From contig NZ_JARXYR010000002.1 of assembly GCF_029893635.1 (NCBI RefSeq), forward strand, positions 3,695,001-3,759,000: a stretch of 64,000 nt of DNA. Reading direction: 5' to 3'. The translations under genes were made by a program, and so were the position numbers. The notes under the pieces were generated by a model that saw only the letters and a list, made by a program, of their open reading frames with translations, searched no databases and was not told where the DNA came from. Origin of the DNA: Variovorax sp. TBS-050B (GTDB taxonomy: Bacteria > Pseudomonadota > Gammaproteobacteria > Burkholderiales > Burkholderiaceae_C). Below are positions 29,633-38,593 of this stretch, piece after piece (the stretch's first letter is position 1; every line of letters starts with the position of its first letter).

Positions 29633-30745
29633 ATGCATGAAGTGCAGATCCGGCCGCAATGGACCATCCGCCAGCCCGACGGCGCCACGCTGCCGCCCCG
29701 GGTCATCGAACTGCTCGTGAAGGTGCTGGAGCACGGCAGCCTGTCGAGCGCCTGCGCGGCCTGCGGCGTGTCCTATCGCCATGCCTGGGAACTGGTGCGG
29801 CAGGGCGAGGCGATGTTCGGCCAGCCACTGGTCGCGATGCAGCGCGGCAAGGGTTCCAGCCTCACGCCGCTGGGCGAGAAGCTGGTGTGGGCCGACCGCC
29901 GCATCGAGGCGCGGCTGTCGCCGCTGCTCGATTCGCTGGCATCGGAACTCGGCGCCGAGATCGAGAAGCTGATTCCCACCTCGCCCTCGCTGCTGCGCAT
30001 CCATGCGAGCCACGGCTTCGCGATCGAGGCGCTGCACGGTTACCTCGCCGCGGCGCAGGTGCCTTCCGACCTGCGCTACTGCGGCAGCGAGGAGGCGGTG
30101 GCCTCGCTGCACCACGGCAGCTGCGACGTGGCGGGCTTCCACGTGCCGCTCGGCGCCTTCGAGGCCGAGGCCGTGGCCCACTACCACGCCTGGCTCGACA
30201 GCGGCACGCAGAAGCTGATCGGCATGGCGACGCGGCACCAGGGGCTGATGGTCGCGCCGGGCAATCCGAAGAAGATCTACACGCTGGCCGACCTCGCGCG
30301 GCCCGACGTGCGCTTCATCAACCGGCAGCCCGGTTCCGGCACGCGCTACCTGTTCGACCTGCAGCTGCGCGAGCAGGGCATCGCGCCCGAATCGATCCGC
30401 GGCTACGAGCAGTGCGAGTTCACGCATGCGGCCGTTGCCGCCTTCGTCGCCAGCGGCATGGCCGATGCCGGCTACGGCGTCGAGACGCCCGCGCGACAGT
30501 TCAAGCTCGACTTCATCTCGAACCAGGTCGAGCGCTATTTCCTGCTCTGCGACGAGCGCTCGCTCGCGGCGCCGATCGTGCAGCGCATGCTCGCGATCCT
30601 GCAGGGCGAGGCGTATCGGCAGGCGGTGAACCGGCTGCCGGGCTACGAGGCGGTGGATTGCGGACGGGTGCTGTCGCTGGGCGAGGCCTTCGAGTCGCTG
30701 CGGCCGGCGCCCGCGGCAAAGCGCAGGACCACCCGCCGCTCATGA
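29633..30745 (+). CDS. ModE-like helix-turn-helix regulator with substrate-binding domain
   Basis: A 370-residue regulator. Residues of about 20-90 form a ModE-type winged helix (LSSACAACGVSYRHAWELVR, then GSSLTPLGEKLVWADRRI). From about 120 there is a periplasmic-binding-protein-like domain without signal peptide (LRIHASHGFAIEALHGYL, NRQPGSGTRYLFDL), likely binding molybdate, formate or another small effector. Divergent from fdsGBA, it is the probable regulator of the formate dehydrogenase. Its stop overlaps the convergent ABC exporter gene by 6 nt. Confidence 0.88.
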   Translation: MHEVQIRPQWTIRQPDGATLPPRVIELLVKVLEHGSLSSACAACGVSYRHAWELVRQGEAMFGQPLVAMQRGKGSSLTPLGEKLVWADRRIEARLSPLLDSLASELGAEIEKLIPTSPSLLRIHASHGFAIEALHGYLAAAQVPSDLRYCGSEEAVASLHHGSCDVAGFHVPLGAFEAEAVAHYHAWLDSGTQKLIGMATRHQGLMVAPGNPKKIYTLADLARPDVRFINRQPGSGTRYLFDLQLREQGIAPESIRGYEQCEFTHAAVAAFVASGMADAGYGVETPARQFKLDFISNQVERYFLLCDERSLAAPIVQRMLAILQGEAYRQAVNRLPGYEAVDCGRVLSLGEAFESLRPAPAAKRRTTRRS

Positions 30746-32575
30746 GTCGCCGTCGTCCGGCGCCACCAGCCGCCGCAGCAGCGGCTGCCGCGCGAGCACC
30801 GCATCGCGTGCGCCGGCGTCGAGCACGCGGCCGGCCTCCATCACCACCACGGTGTCGAAGCGGTCGAGCAGGCTCAGGCGGTGGATCGAGGCGATCACGC
30901 AGGCATCCGGAAAGGCATCGGCGATGCGGCCGAGCACCTTCGCCTCGGTGCGGGCATCGAGCGCGCTCGTGGGCTCGTCGAGCAGCAGCAGCGAACTGCC
31001 GCGGGCCGCGAGCACGCCGCGCGCGAGGCACAGCCGCTGGCGCTGCCCGCCCGAGAGGTTGAAGCCGCGTTCTGACACGGCGCTGTCGAGGTCGCCGCGC
31101 GAGGCCGCGAGCACCTCGTCGAAGGCGCTCACGCGCAGCGCGGCATGCAGCGCCTCGTCGCTGCATGGCTGGCCGAACGACAGGTTCTCGCGCACGCTGG
31201 CCTCGAACACTTCGGTCTCCTGCGGGATCAGCGTGGCGATGCGGCGCAGTTGGCTCCATTCGGCCGGCTGGCCGTCGATGGCGAGCGTGCCGCCGTGCGG
31301 CGCGTACAGGCCCGCGAGCACGCGCAGCAGCGTGCTCTTGCCGCCGCCGCTCGGGCCGACGAGCGCGATGCGTGCGCCGCGCCTGAGCGCGAGGCTCACG
31401 TCGTGCAGGCCGCCGCGCGGCGGCTTGTCGGCGGCCGTCGCGTCGTCCTCGCGCCGGTCATAGCGCCACCGCAACTGCGCGACCTCGAGCGTGCGCCATG
31501 CCGCATCGTGCGCGATTTGCTCGTGCGCGGGCACTTCGCCGGGCGGGGCTTCCGCGATGCCCGGATGGGCCGCGGGCGCCTGCCAGATCGGATCGGCGCT
31601 GCCGTAGTCGGTGTGCATGCGCGCGAAGAAGCTGAAGTTCGCCGCCACCGAGGTCACCACGCCCGCGGCCTGCTGCGCGTACTGGTAGATCATGAACACC
31701 GCGCCCAGCATCACGGCCTGCCCGGGCGTGCGCGCCTGCCAGACGTAGATCACGACCAGGCCCCAGGTCAGCGCCAGGCCCATCAGGTCGACCGCGAACC
31801 ACTTGCCCTCGTTGAGCACCACCGTGCGCTTGAGCGGCGCCGACACCGCCGCCATGCGCCGGCGCAGCAGCAGCCGCGAGGCGCCCTGCAGCCGCAGCCC
31901 GATCACGGTCGAGGCATTGCCGAGGAAGTCGAGCAGCGCGGCCACGTAGCGGCGGTCTGCGTCGTTCTCGGCGCGCGCGAGGCGCATCAGCGCCTGGTCG
32001 ATGCGCAGGATCACGATCGCGATCAGCACGTAGCCCGCGAGCGCCGTGAGGCCGCTGGTGCGCGACAGCAGCGCCAGCGCCACCAGCGGCCCCACGAAGT
32101 TGACCGCGTTGGTGAGCCAGATGAACTGGTTCTGCGCGAAGTCGGCGAGCGCGCGGCTCGCCTGGTGCACGCGGTGCTGCAGCTCGCCCGAATGGTGGCC
32201 GTCGTGCCAGGCGAGCGGCGCCGCGGCGATGCGCGCATAGAGCCGGTCGGCCAATGCCTCGCGCACCTTCACGCCCACGTTGCGCTCGAGGATGCGGCCG
32301 GGCCCGTGCAGCGCCCAGGCGCCCACGTAGACGCCCGCGAGCGTGCCGATCCAGCGGCCGGCGCTCGCGAACTCGTTGCGCTGCAGCGCATTGATCGCCT
32401 GTCCGGCGAGATAGGGCAGCGCGAGGCGGATCAGCTGCGAGACGCCGAGCAGCGCGGTGGCGCCGAGTAGCTGCAGGCGCGCGCCCTCGGCGAAATGCCA
32501 CAGCGCCGCGTAGAGCTCGCGGATCGCCCGGCCGGGCGTGGTGTTCCTGGTGGGCGTGTTCAAGGTTCCGGGCAT
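30740..32575 (-). CDS. ABC exporter, fused permease and ATPase
   Basis: A 611-residue half-transporter. An N-terminal six-helix membrane domain (about residues 30-320) precedes an ATPase with Walker A GPSGGGKSTLL, signature LSGGQRQRLCLARG and Walker B LLLLDEPTSALD. It would function as a dimer, exporting a lipid, peptide or drug; the substrate cannot be read from sequence. The Arg-rich start (ATG at 32575) is close to the only upstream option. It stands alone between convergent and divergent neighbours. Confidence 0.9.
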   Translation of the reverse strand: MPGTLNTPTRNTTPGRAIRELYAALWHFAEGARLQLLGATALLGVSQLIRLALPYLAGQAINALQRNEFASAGRWIGTLAGVYVGAWALHGPGRILERNVGVKVREALADRLYARIAAAPLAWHDGHHSGELQHRVHQASRALADFAQNQFIWLTNAVNFVGPLVALALLSRTSGLTALAGYVLIAIVILRIDQALMRLARAENDADRRYVAALLDFLGNASTVIGLRLQGASRLLLRRRMAAVSAPLKRTVVLNEGKWFAVDLMGLALTWGLVVIYVWQARTPGQAVMLGAVFMIYQYAQQAAGVVTSVAANFSFFARMHTDYGSADPIWQAPAAHPGIAEAPPGEVPAHEQIAHDAAWRTLEVAQLRWRYDRREDDATAADKPPRGGLHDVSLALRRGARIALVGPSGGGKSTLLRVLAGLYAPHGGTLAIDGQPAEWSQLRRIATLIPQETEVFEASVRENLSFGQPCSDEALHAALRVSAFDEVLAASRGDLDSAVSERGFNLSGGQRQRLCLARGVLAARGSSLLLLDEPTSALDARTEAKVLGRIADAFPDACVIASIHRLSLLDRFDTVVVMEAGRVLDAGARDAVLARQPLLRRLVAPDDGDS

Positions 32576-32692
32576 CTGTCAGCAAAAAGAACTCAATCGC
32601 GCGGCGTCGCGACATTGCGACAAAACGGGGTCAAAAGTAACGATGTGTATGGTTAAATCGGCCCAACTATCGCGAAGAGGACGAGGGATTCC

Positions 32693-33361
32693 ATGAAGCT
32701 GCTGTTGAGCATCGTGTGCGGCGTGGTGGCGTTGGCCGGGTGCGTCAGCACGCCGCCCACGCCCACGCAACCCGGCACCGGTTCGGGCCTGTCGTACGTG
32801 CCGATGATGGCCATGGACGGCGTGGACCGGGCGCGCTACGACAGCGACGTGGCCGACTGCCGCGGCGCCGCGACGCGGATCACCGCGCGCAGCGAGTCGG
32901 GCGACGCCATGTGGCTCGCGCTGGGGCTGGGGCTCATCACCGTGCATGGACAGGGCATTGTGGCGGCAGCCTCGTACACGGGCATCTCGGCGGCCGCGAT
33001 CGACATGTCGTACCGGCCGAGCGCCGACGTCATCGCCGAGCATCAGCAGACCGCCATCGTCCACTGCATGGCCAAGCGCGGCTACCGCAACCTCGATCCG
33101 AACGTGCGCGATTCGTTCTACGGCCATTCCTTCAATCCCGAGGTCGTGCTGGCGCCGCGCCGCACTGGCGTGGACACCTACAACGCCGAGCGGCTCGCGA
33201 AGGCCGGCCAGTGCCACGCGCTGCCCCGCGCCGAGCTGACGGCCAAGGGCCCCGGCTACGAGGCCTACGACGTGCCCTGCGCGAACGGCGCCACCTGGGC
33301 GGTGCGCTGCGAATTCGGCAAGTGCCGCGTGCTCGGCCAGTCGCCCGTGCGCCGCTCCTGA
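32693..33361 (+). CDS. Putative glycine-zipper-containing lipoprotein, function unknown
   Basis: A 222-residue protein with a lipoprotein signal (LAGC, Cys 17) and GAGG before the ATG. After a Pro/Thr-rich linker come YVPMMAMDGVDRARYDSDVADC and an Ala/Gly-rich hydrophobic stretch (about 71-102), then a domain with four further cysteines (HCMAKRGY, CHALP, PCANG, CEFGKC). The paired cysteines suggest periplasmic disulfides. I do not recognise a family with certainty. Neighbours give no functional clue. Confidence 0.8.
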   Translation: MKLLLSIVCGVVALAGCVSTPPTPTQPGTGSGLSYVPMMAMDGVDRARYDSDVADCRGAATRITARSESGDAMWLALGLGLITVHGQGIVAAASYTGISAAAIDMSYRPSADVIAEHQQTAIVHCMAKRGYRNLDPNVRDSFYGHSFNPEVVLAPRRTGVDTYNAERLAKAGQCHALPRAELTAKGPGYEAYDVPCANGATWAVRCEFGKCRVLGQSPVRRS

Positions 33362-33370
33362 GCCCTCGGC

Positions 33371-34177
33371 TCACTTGATGATCATGCCCCGCAGCGCGGG
33401 GTCCGCGGGCGGCGTTTCCAGCTTCATCTGCCGCAGCGTCTTCATCAGCAGCCGCGCGATCATCAGGTTGCGGTGCCGCTTGTTGTTGGCCGGGATCACG
33501 TACCACGGCGCATGCTCGGTCGAGGTGGCGCGCAGCGCCTGGTCGTAGGCGCGCTGGTAGGCTTCCCACTTGGTGCGCACCTCGAGGTCGCCCATGCTGA
33601 ACTTCCATTGCTTGCCGGGCGTGTCGACGCGCGCCTGCAGCCGCTCGCGCTGCTCGTCCTTGCCGATGTGCAGCATGCACTTGACGATCACGGTGCCGGT
33701 CTCGACGAGCAGGCGCTCGAAGTCGTTGATCTGCGCGTAGCGCCGGCGGGTCTCGGCCTTGTCGATCCAGGCCTCGACCACGGGCACGAGCACGTCCTCG
33801 TAGTGGCTGCGGTTCCACACCGCGATCTCGCCGTTGCGCGGCACCACCGCATGGCAGCGCCAGAGGTAGTCGCGCGCGCGCTCGTCCTCCGAAGGCGCCT
33901 TGAAGGCCGTCACGCGCACGCCCAGCGGCGAGGTGCGCGAGAAGACCCAGCGCACGGTGCCGTCCTTGCCGCTGGTGTCCATGCCCTGCAGCACCAGCAG
34001 CACCTTGCGGCGGCCCTCGGCGTGCAGCAGGTTCTGCATCTCGTCGAGCTCGATCGCCAGGGCGTCGATCTCCTCGAGCTGCGCCGCCTGGTCGCCTTCG
34101 AGGAAGGGCGAGTCGCTCGGATTCACCTTCGCGAGCTGGAAATGGCTGTCGACGCGGTACTTCTTCAGACTGGGCAT
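33371..34177 (-). CDS. Polyphosphate:nucleotide phosphotransferase (PPK2 family)
   Basis: A 268-residue PPK2 kinase that transfers phosphate between polyphosphate and nucleotides. The Walker A segment QGMDTSGKDGT is at 64-74; VWNRSHYEDVLVPVV and the lid-region Arg residues follow. Length and the ending YVIPANNKRHRNLM suggest the class III group that can phosphorylate AMP or ADP, which is inferred. The ATG at 34177 is chosen because the longer frame to 34294 would overlap the Hsp15-like gene. 58 nt downstream of that gene. Confidence 0.9.
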   Translation of the reverse strand: MPSLKKYRVDSHFQLAKVNPSDSPFLEGDQAAQLEEIDALAIELDEMQNLLHAEGRRKVLLVLQGMDTSGKDGTVRWVFSRTSPLGVRVTAFKAPSEDERARDYLWRCHAVVPRNGEIAVWNRSHYEDVLVPVVEAWIDKAETRRRYAQINDFERLLVETGTVIVKCMLHIGKDEQRERLQARVDTPGKQWKFSMGDLEVRTKWEAYQRAYDQALRATSTEHAPWYVIPANNKRHRNLMIARLLMKTLRQMKLETPPADPALRGMIIK

Positions 34178-34235
34178 GACACCGGCTCCGTGCAAAAAGC
34201 CGCAGCGTACGCGATCGGCCGCCGGCCGGGCCGAA

Positions 34236-34670
34236 TCAGCGGTCGGTGTCGTCGGGATCGATGGAGGCGCTCCAGCGGCTGTCCCATTCGGCATGCCGCG
34301 CCGCGCCGTCGAGTTCGCGGCGGTCGCGCTTGGTGGGGCGGCCCTGCGAAATCGCCAGCGCGGGCTCGCTGCCCATGCGGCGCTGCTCGCGCATCCGTGC
34401 CACCGCGGCGAGGCTCTCGGCGGTTTCTTCGTAGAGCTGCTGCGCCACCGGCGCCGGGCCGCGCTGGCCGCTGAGGCCGCGCACGACGACCGTGCGCGTG
34501 ACCGGGCCGAGGCGGAGCGCCACCGTGTCGCCGGCCTTGACCTCGCGCGAGGCCTTGGCGATGTCGCCGTTCACCTGCACCCGGTTCTTGCCGATTTCTT
34601 CCGCGGCGAGCGAACGCGTCTTGAAGAAGCGTGCAGCCCAGAGCCATTTGTCGATGCGCAAGCGATCCAT
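34236..34670 (-). CDS. hslR: S4-domain RNA-binding heat-shock protein (Hsp15-like)
   Basis: A 144-residue protein. The S4 domain at 1-65 (MDRLRIDKWLWAARFFKTRS, VQVNGDIAKASREVKAGD) matches Hsp15, which recognises 50S subunits carrying a nascent chain on stalled ribosomes. A charged C-terminal tail (RPTKRDRREL) is typical. It starts 2 nt after the sensor kinase stop (34673) and may be co-transcribed with it. Confidence 0.9.
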   Translation of the reverse strand: MDRLRIDKWLWAARFFKTRSLAAEEIGKNRVQVNGDIAKASREVKAGDTVALRLGPVTRTVVVRGLSGQRGPAPVAQQLYEETAESLAAVARMREQRRMGSEPALAISQGRPTKRDRRELDGAARHAEWDSRWSASIDPDDTDR

Positions 34671-34672
34671 AT

Positions 34673-36109
34673 TCAGGAATTGTGGTGGTGCAGGGGCAGC
34701 CGCACGACGGCGTCCAGCCCGTCCACCTGTGCGGCATTGTCCTGCGGGCCGCGGTTGTGAAGGTCGATGCGACCGCCGAGCGCCTGCACGATCTCGCGGC
34801 AGATGGCGAGGCCGAGGCCGGAGCCGCTCGAACTGTCGCCGGCCGAGAAGGGCGCGAACAGGCGCTGGCGCAGCTCGGGCGAGATGCCGGGCCCGGCGTC
34901 GCGCACCGTCAGCACGGCCTCGCCGCCTTCCGCGCGCACCATCACCGACAAGGCGGCGCCGGCGGGGCTCTGCTTGATCGCGTTGTGCAGCAGGTTGCGC
35001 GTGAGCTCCTGCAGCATCCAGCGGTGCGCGCGCACCGTGACGGGCTCGGCGTCGATGGCGAGTTCGAAGTCCAGCGCCTTGTCGGCGATCAGCGGCGACA
35101 GGTCGAGCGCGATCTGCCGCGCCACCTCGCCGAGTTCGAGCGGCACCGACTCGGGCTGCTGGCGCAACTGCTCGACCTTGGCGAGCGACAGCATCTGGTT
35201 GGCAAGGGTGGTGGCGCGTTCGACCGTGTGGCTGATCTCGCCGAGCGCCTGGTCGGCCGGCAGATCGCCGCGGCGCGCCGACTGCACCTGCGCCTTCAGC
35301 ACCGCGAGCGGCGTGCGCAACTGGTGGGCGCTGTCGCGCACGAAGCGCTTCTGGTGGTCGAGCAGCCGCTGCAGCCGGCCCATGACCTCGGTGGTGGCAT
35401 CGACCAGCGGCCGCAGCTCGCGCGGTGCGTCGGGCGCATCGATGGGGGAGAGGTCGTCGGCGGCGCGCTTCTCGATCGCCTCGCCGAGCTGCCGCACCGG
35501 CCGCGTCGCGCGCTGCACCACGAACACCGTGACGAGTGCGATCACGCCCATCAGCAGCAATTGGCGCCAGAGCATGTCGACAAGCAGCTTGCGCACCAGC
35601 GTCTCGCGCAGTTCGAGCGTCTCGGCCACCTGCACCACGGCCATGCCGCGGCCGCGCGCGCTGGCCACCGGCTGCAGCAGCACGGCCACGCGCACCGGCT
35701 GGTCGCGAAAGCGCGCATCGTAGAAGTCGACCAGCGCCGCATAGGCGCCGCGGTCGGGAATGCGGCCGCGCCAGAACGGCAGCTCCGCGAAGCCCGAGAC
35801 CATCTCGCCGTCGAGCGCCGACACGCGGTAGAAGAGCCGGCTCTTGTTGTCGGCCTCGAAGGCTTCGAGCGCGGAGTAGGGCACGATCGCGCGCAGCCGT
35901 GCGTGGTCGTCGTAGCCTTCCACGTCGAGCTGCTCGCCGATGGTCTTGGCCGAGGCGAGCAGCGTGCGGTCGTAGGCGGTGGTGGCCGCGGCCAGGCTCT
36001 GGCGGTAGAGGCTCACGCTGTTGATCACGACGAACAGCGCCACCGGCGCGAGGATGCCCAGCAGCAGCCGGGCGCGCAGCGAAGCGGGGGTGCCACCACT
36101 GCGCATCAT
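34673..36109 (-). CDS. tctE: Sensor histidine kinase of the tricarboxylate two-component system
   Basis: A 478-residue kinase. TM1 at about 13-31, a sensor region to about 180, TM2 at about 183-199, then HAMP. His 262 lies in RDSAHQLRTPLAVL (HisKA), followed by a HATPase with NLLHNAIKQSP, DAGPGIS and SGLGLAICREI. The ATG at 36109 fits homologues; a GTG at 36154 would add 15 residues and overlap tctD. With TctD it is expected to sense citrate or related acids and control the adjacent divergent tctCBA. Confidence 0.9.
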   Translation of the reverse strand: MMRSGGTPASLRARLLLGILAPVALFVVINSVSLYRQSLAAATTAYDRTLLASAKTIGEQLDVEGYDDHARLRAIVPYSALEAFEADNKSRLFYRVSALDGEMVSGFAELPFWRGRIPDRGAYAALVDFYDARFRDQPVRVAVLLQPVASARGRGMAVVQVAETLELRETLVRKLLVDMLWRQLLLMGVIALVTVFVVQRATRPVRQLGEAIEKRAADDLSPIDAPDAPRELRPLVDATTEVMGRLQRLLDHQKRFVRDSAHQLRTPLAVLKAQVQSARRGDLPADQALGEISHTVERATTLANQMLSLAKVEQLRQQPESVPLELGEVARQIALDLSPLIADKALDFELAIDAEPVTVRAHRWMLQELTRNLLHNAIKQSPAGAALSVMVRAEGGEAVLTVRDAGPGISPELRQRLFAPFSAGDSSSGSGLGLAICREIVQALGGRIDLHNRGPQDNAAQVDGLDAVVRLPLHHHNS

Positions 36110-36140
36110 GGGGCCGGCACGCCGGTCCGGCGGCGCCTCG

Positions 36141-36827
36141 TCATGTCTCGGCACGCAGCAGGTAGCCCAGGCCGCGCAGCGTCATCAAGGCGGCGCCGGT
36201 GCCTGCGAGCTTCTTGCGCAGCCGGTACACCACCACCTCGACGGCCTCGTACTGCACGTCGGTCTCGCCGGGGAACACGAGTTCGAACAGCCGCTCCTTG
36301 GTCAGCGCATGGCCCGGCTTCATCATCAGCGCCTTCAGCAGCGAGAGCTCGCGCGGCGTGAGTTCGAGCACGGCGCCGCGGTGGTAGACCGCGCCGCTCT
36401 CGGGGTCGAAGCGCAGGTCGCCCACCTCTTGAGGATGCAGCACGGGGTCGATGCCGCCGGCGGCATTCTGGTTGCGCCGGCGCAGCGCGCGCAGCCGGGC
36501 CTCGAGTTCGTCGAGGTCGAAGGGCTTGGGCAGGTAGTCGTCGGCCCCCGCGTTCAGGCCCATGATGCGGTCGCCCACGGTGCCGCGCGCCGTGAGCAGC
36601 AGCACGGGCGTGCGCAGCCCGCTCGCGCGCGCCTGGGCCAGCACCTGCAGGCCGTCCAGGTTGGGCAGGCTCAGGTCCAGCGCCACCACGTCGGGCTCGA
36701 TGGCGCGCCATTGCTCGACGGCCTGGGCGCCGTCGCCGCAGATGCGCACGTCGATCCTGTTGCGTGCGAGCGCGCGCTGCAGCGTGACCTGCATCGAGGG
36801 GTCGTCTTCGATCAGCAGCAGCTTCAT
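36141..36827 (-). CDS. tctD: OmpR-family response regulator of the tricarboxylate system
   Basis: A 228-residue response regulator. Receiver with IEDD acidic pair and phospho-acceptor Asp 51 in VVALDLSLPNLDG; Lys in YLPKPFDLDELEARL. A winged-helix DNA-binding domain at about 130-225 ends LMTLRGLGYLL. The ATG at 36827 gives the standard MKLLLIEDD start. Divergent from tctC with 125 nt between, which likely holds the target promoter. Confidence 0.93.
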   Translation of the reverse strand: MKLLLIEDDPSMQVTLQRALARNRIDVRICGDGAQAVEQWRAIEPDVVALDLSLPNLDGLQVLAQARASGLRTPVLLLTARGTVGDRIMGLNAGADDYLPKPFDLDELEARLRALRRRNQNAAGGIDPVLHPQEVGDLRFDPESGAVYHRGAVLELTPRELSLLKALMMKPGHALTKERLFELVFPGETDVQYEAVEVVVYRLRKKLAGTGAALMTLRGLGYLLRAET

Positions 36828-36952
36828 GCGACGGGAGGGCGGAGGGGCTTCGGTGTTTTCCCCAGTCCGGGCGACAGCCAACTGACAGCGGGGCGGCGCA
36901 TGATAGCGGCTCAGGCCCTCGTCAGGGTTTCTTTCGTTATCAGGAGACAACG

Positions 36953-37912
36953 ATGCGTCGCGACACTTTTCTGAAGTCATTGGCCGCGCTGGCCGCCGTC
37001 GGAGCACTGCCGCTGTCGGCACGCGCCGCAGCCAACGTCAAGATGATGATCCCGGCCAACCCCGGCGGTGGATGGGACACCACCGGCCGCGCGCTGGGCA
37101 AGGCCATGACCGACGCCAAGCTGGCCGACACGGTCACCTACGACAACAAGGGCGGCGCCGCGGGCGCGCTGGGCCTGGCCCAATTCGTGAACGGCTCCAA
37201 GGGCGACCCGAACGCGTTGATGGTCATGGGCTCGGTCATGCTCGGCGGCATCATCACCGGCAAGCCGCCGGTGAACCTTTCGCAGGCCACGCCGATCGCG
37301 CGCCTGACCACCGAATACAACGTCTTCGTGCTGCCGGCCAACTCGCCGTTCAAGACCATGAAGGACGTGGTCGAACAGCTCAAGAAGGACCCGGGCAGCG
37401 TCAAGTGGGGCGGCGGTTCGCGCGGCTCCACCGAGCACATCGCCGCGGCCATGATCGCGCAGAAGGTCGGCGCCGACCCCTCGAAGATCAACTACGTGGC
37501 CTTCCGCGGAGGCGGTGAAGCCACCGCGGCCATCCTGGGCGGCAACGTCACCATCGGCGGCAGCGGCTACAGCGAGTTCGCCGAGTACATCGCCGCCGGC
37601 AAGATGAAGCCGATCGCCGTCACCTCGGCGCAGCGCCTGCCCGGCATCAACGTGCCCACGCTCAAGGAGCAGGGCATCGACGTGGAGATCGGCAACTGGC
37701 GCGGCGTGTACGGCGCGCCCGGCATCAGCGCCGAGCAGCGCAAGGCCCTGACCGACCTGGTGCTGGCCACGCTCAAGTCGCCCTCGTGGGCCGAGTCGCT
37801 CAAGAAGAACGACTGGACGCCGGCCGTGCTCTCGGGCGAGGCCTTCGCCAAGTTCGTCGACGACGACTTCGCGAGCCTGCGCGCCATCATGGCCAAGTCC
37901 GGAATGATTTAA
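36953..37912 (+). CDS. tctC: Tricarboxylate-binding receptor TctC
   Basis: A 319-residue periplasmic receptor of the tripartite tricarboxylate transporter. Signal peptide 1 to about 26 (MRRDTFLKSLAALAAVGALP, ARA cleavage), then the family motifs MIPANPGGGWDTTGRALGKA, NKGGAAGALGLAQF and RGGGEATAAILGGNV. AGGAG precedes the ATG by 7 nt. First gene of tctCBA and divergent from tctDE. Citrate is the best-known ligand of the family; other tri- or dicarboxylates are possible. Confidence 0.94.
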   Translation: MRRDTFLKSLAALAAVGALPLSARAAANVKMMIPANPGGGWDTTGRALGKAMTDAKLADTVTYDNKGGAAGALGLAQFVNGSKGDPNALMVMGSVMLGGIITGKPPVNLSQATPIARLTTEYNVFVLPANSPFKTMKDVVEQLKKDPGSVKWGGGSRGSTEHIAAAMIAQKVGADPSKINYVAFRGGGEATAAILGGNVTIGGSGYSEFAEYIAAGKMKPIAVTSAQRLPGINVPTLKEQGIDVEIGNWRGVYGAPGISAEQRKALTDLVLATLKSPSWAESLKKNDWTPAVLSGEAFAKFVDDDFASLRAIMAKSGMI

Positions 37913-37918
37913 ACCTGG

Positions 37919-38035
37919 CTCGCCCCCAGGCTGCGCGCACTTCGTGTCGCTGCGCCAACCCCCTACCGGGGGCAACACCTGCGGCCCGGCGGAGCCGGTT
38001 CCGCGGTGTTCCCGGCGGGGTTTTCCTTTGACCGG
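37919..38035. repeat. Palindromic intergenic element between tctC and tctB
   Basis: Contains a CCCCC/GGGGG hairpin (37959-37972) and a second, larger inverted repeat whose arms AACACCTGCGG (37974-37984) and CCGCGGTGTT (38001-38010) enclose a CCGG-rich centre. It looks like the short palindromic elements common between Comamonadaceae genes. It separates the receptor gene from the membrane subunits and could reduce downstream expression. Confidence 0.65.
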
Positions 38036-38044
38036 GAGTTAGAA

Positions 38045-38581
38045 ATGACAACGACAGATTCCTCGGCCGTGCCGCAACCCGCGGCCACCTGGCCGCAAAC
38101 CCTGGTCGGCGCCGGCGTGCTGCTGACCGGCGTGGCGCTCGGCTTCGGTGCCATCGGCATCTCCTCCGACGCGGGCTACGGCGGCGTCGGCCCCAACTTT
38201 CTGCCCTGGCTGGTCTCGGCCGTGCTCACGCTGTGCGGCGCCTGGATCCTGTGGGAGGCGCGCACCGGCGGCTTCCGCGAACTCGACCCGCCCTCGGGCG
38301 CCGAGCACGCCTACTGGCCTGGCTTCGTCTGGGTCTCGGCCGGCCTGCTGCTCAATGCGGCGCTGATCACCACGCTGGGCTTCATCCTGAGCTGCACCCT
38401 GTGCTACCTGCTCGCGGTGCAGGGCCTGCGCCGCGCGAGCGGCCAGCCCTCGGCCGGCAGCCCGCGCACCTGGGCGATCGACCTTCTGACGGGGCTGCTG
38501 ATCTCGGCGCCGGTGTTCTGGACGTTCACCAAGTTCCTGGCGATCAACCTGCCGGGCCTGACCAGCACCGGCTGGCTCTGA
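38045..38581 (+). CDS. tctB: Tricarboxylate transporter small membrane subunit TctB
   Basis: A 178-residue membrane protein with four predicted helices (about 20-40, 48-68, 92-125, 150-170), as in TctB. GVGPNFLPWLVSAVLTLCGA is the recognisable segment. The ATG at 38045 follows GGGAGT. It lies 12 nt before tctA, with which it forms the permease. Confidence 0.9.
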   Translation: MTTTDSSAVPQPAATWPQTLVGAGVLLTGVALGFGAIGISSDAGYGGVGPNFLPWLVSAVLTLCGAWILWEARTGGFRELDPPSGAEHAYWPGFVWVSAGLLLNAALITTLGFILSCTLCYLLAVQGLRRASGQPSAGSPRTWAIDLLTGLLISAPVFWTFTKFLAINLPGLTSTGWL

Positions 38582-38593
38582 GGGAGGCCTGAC

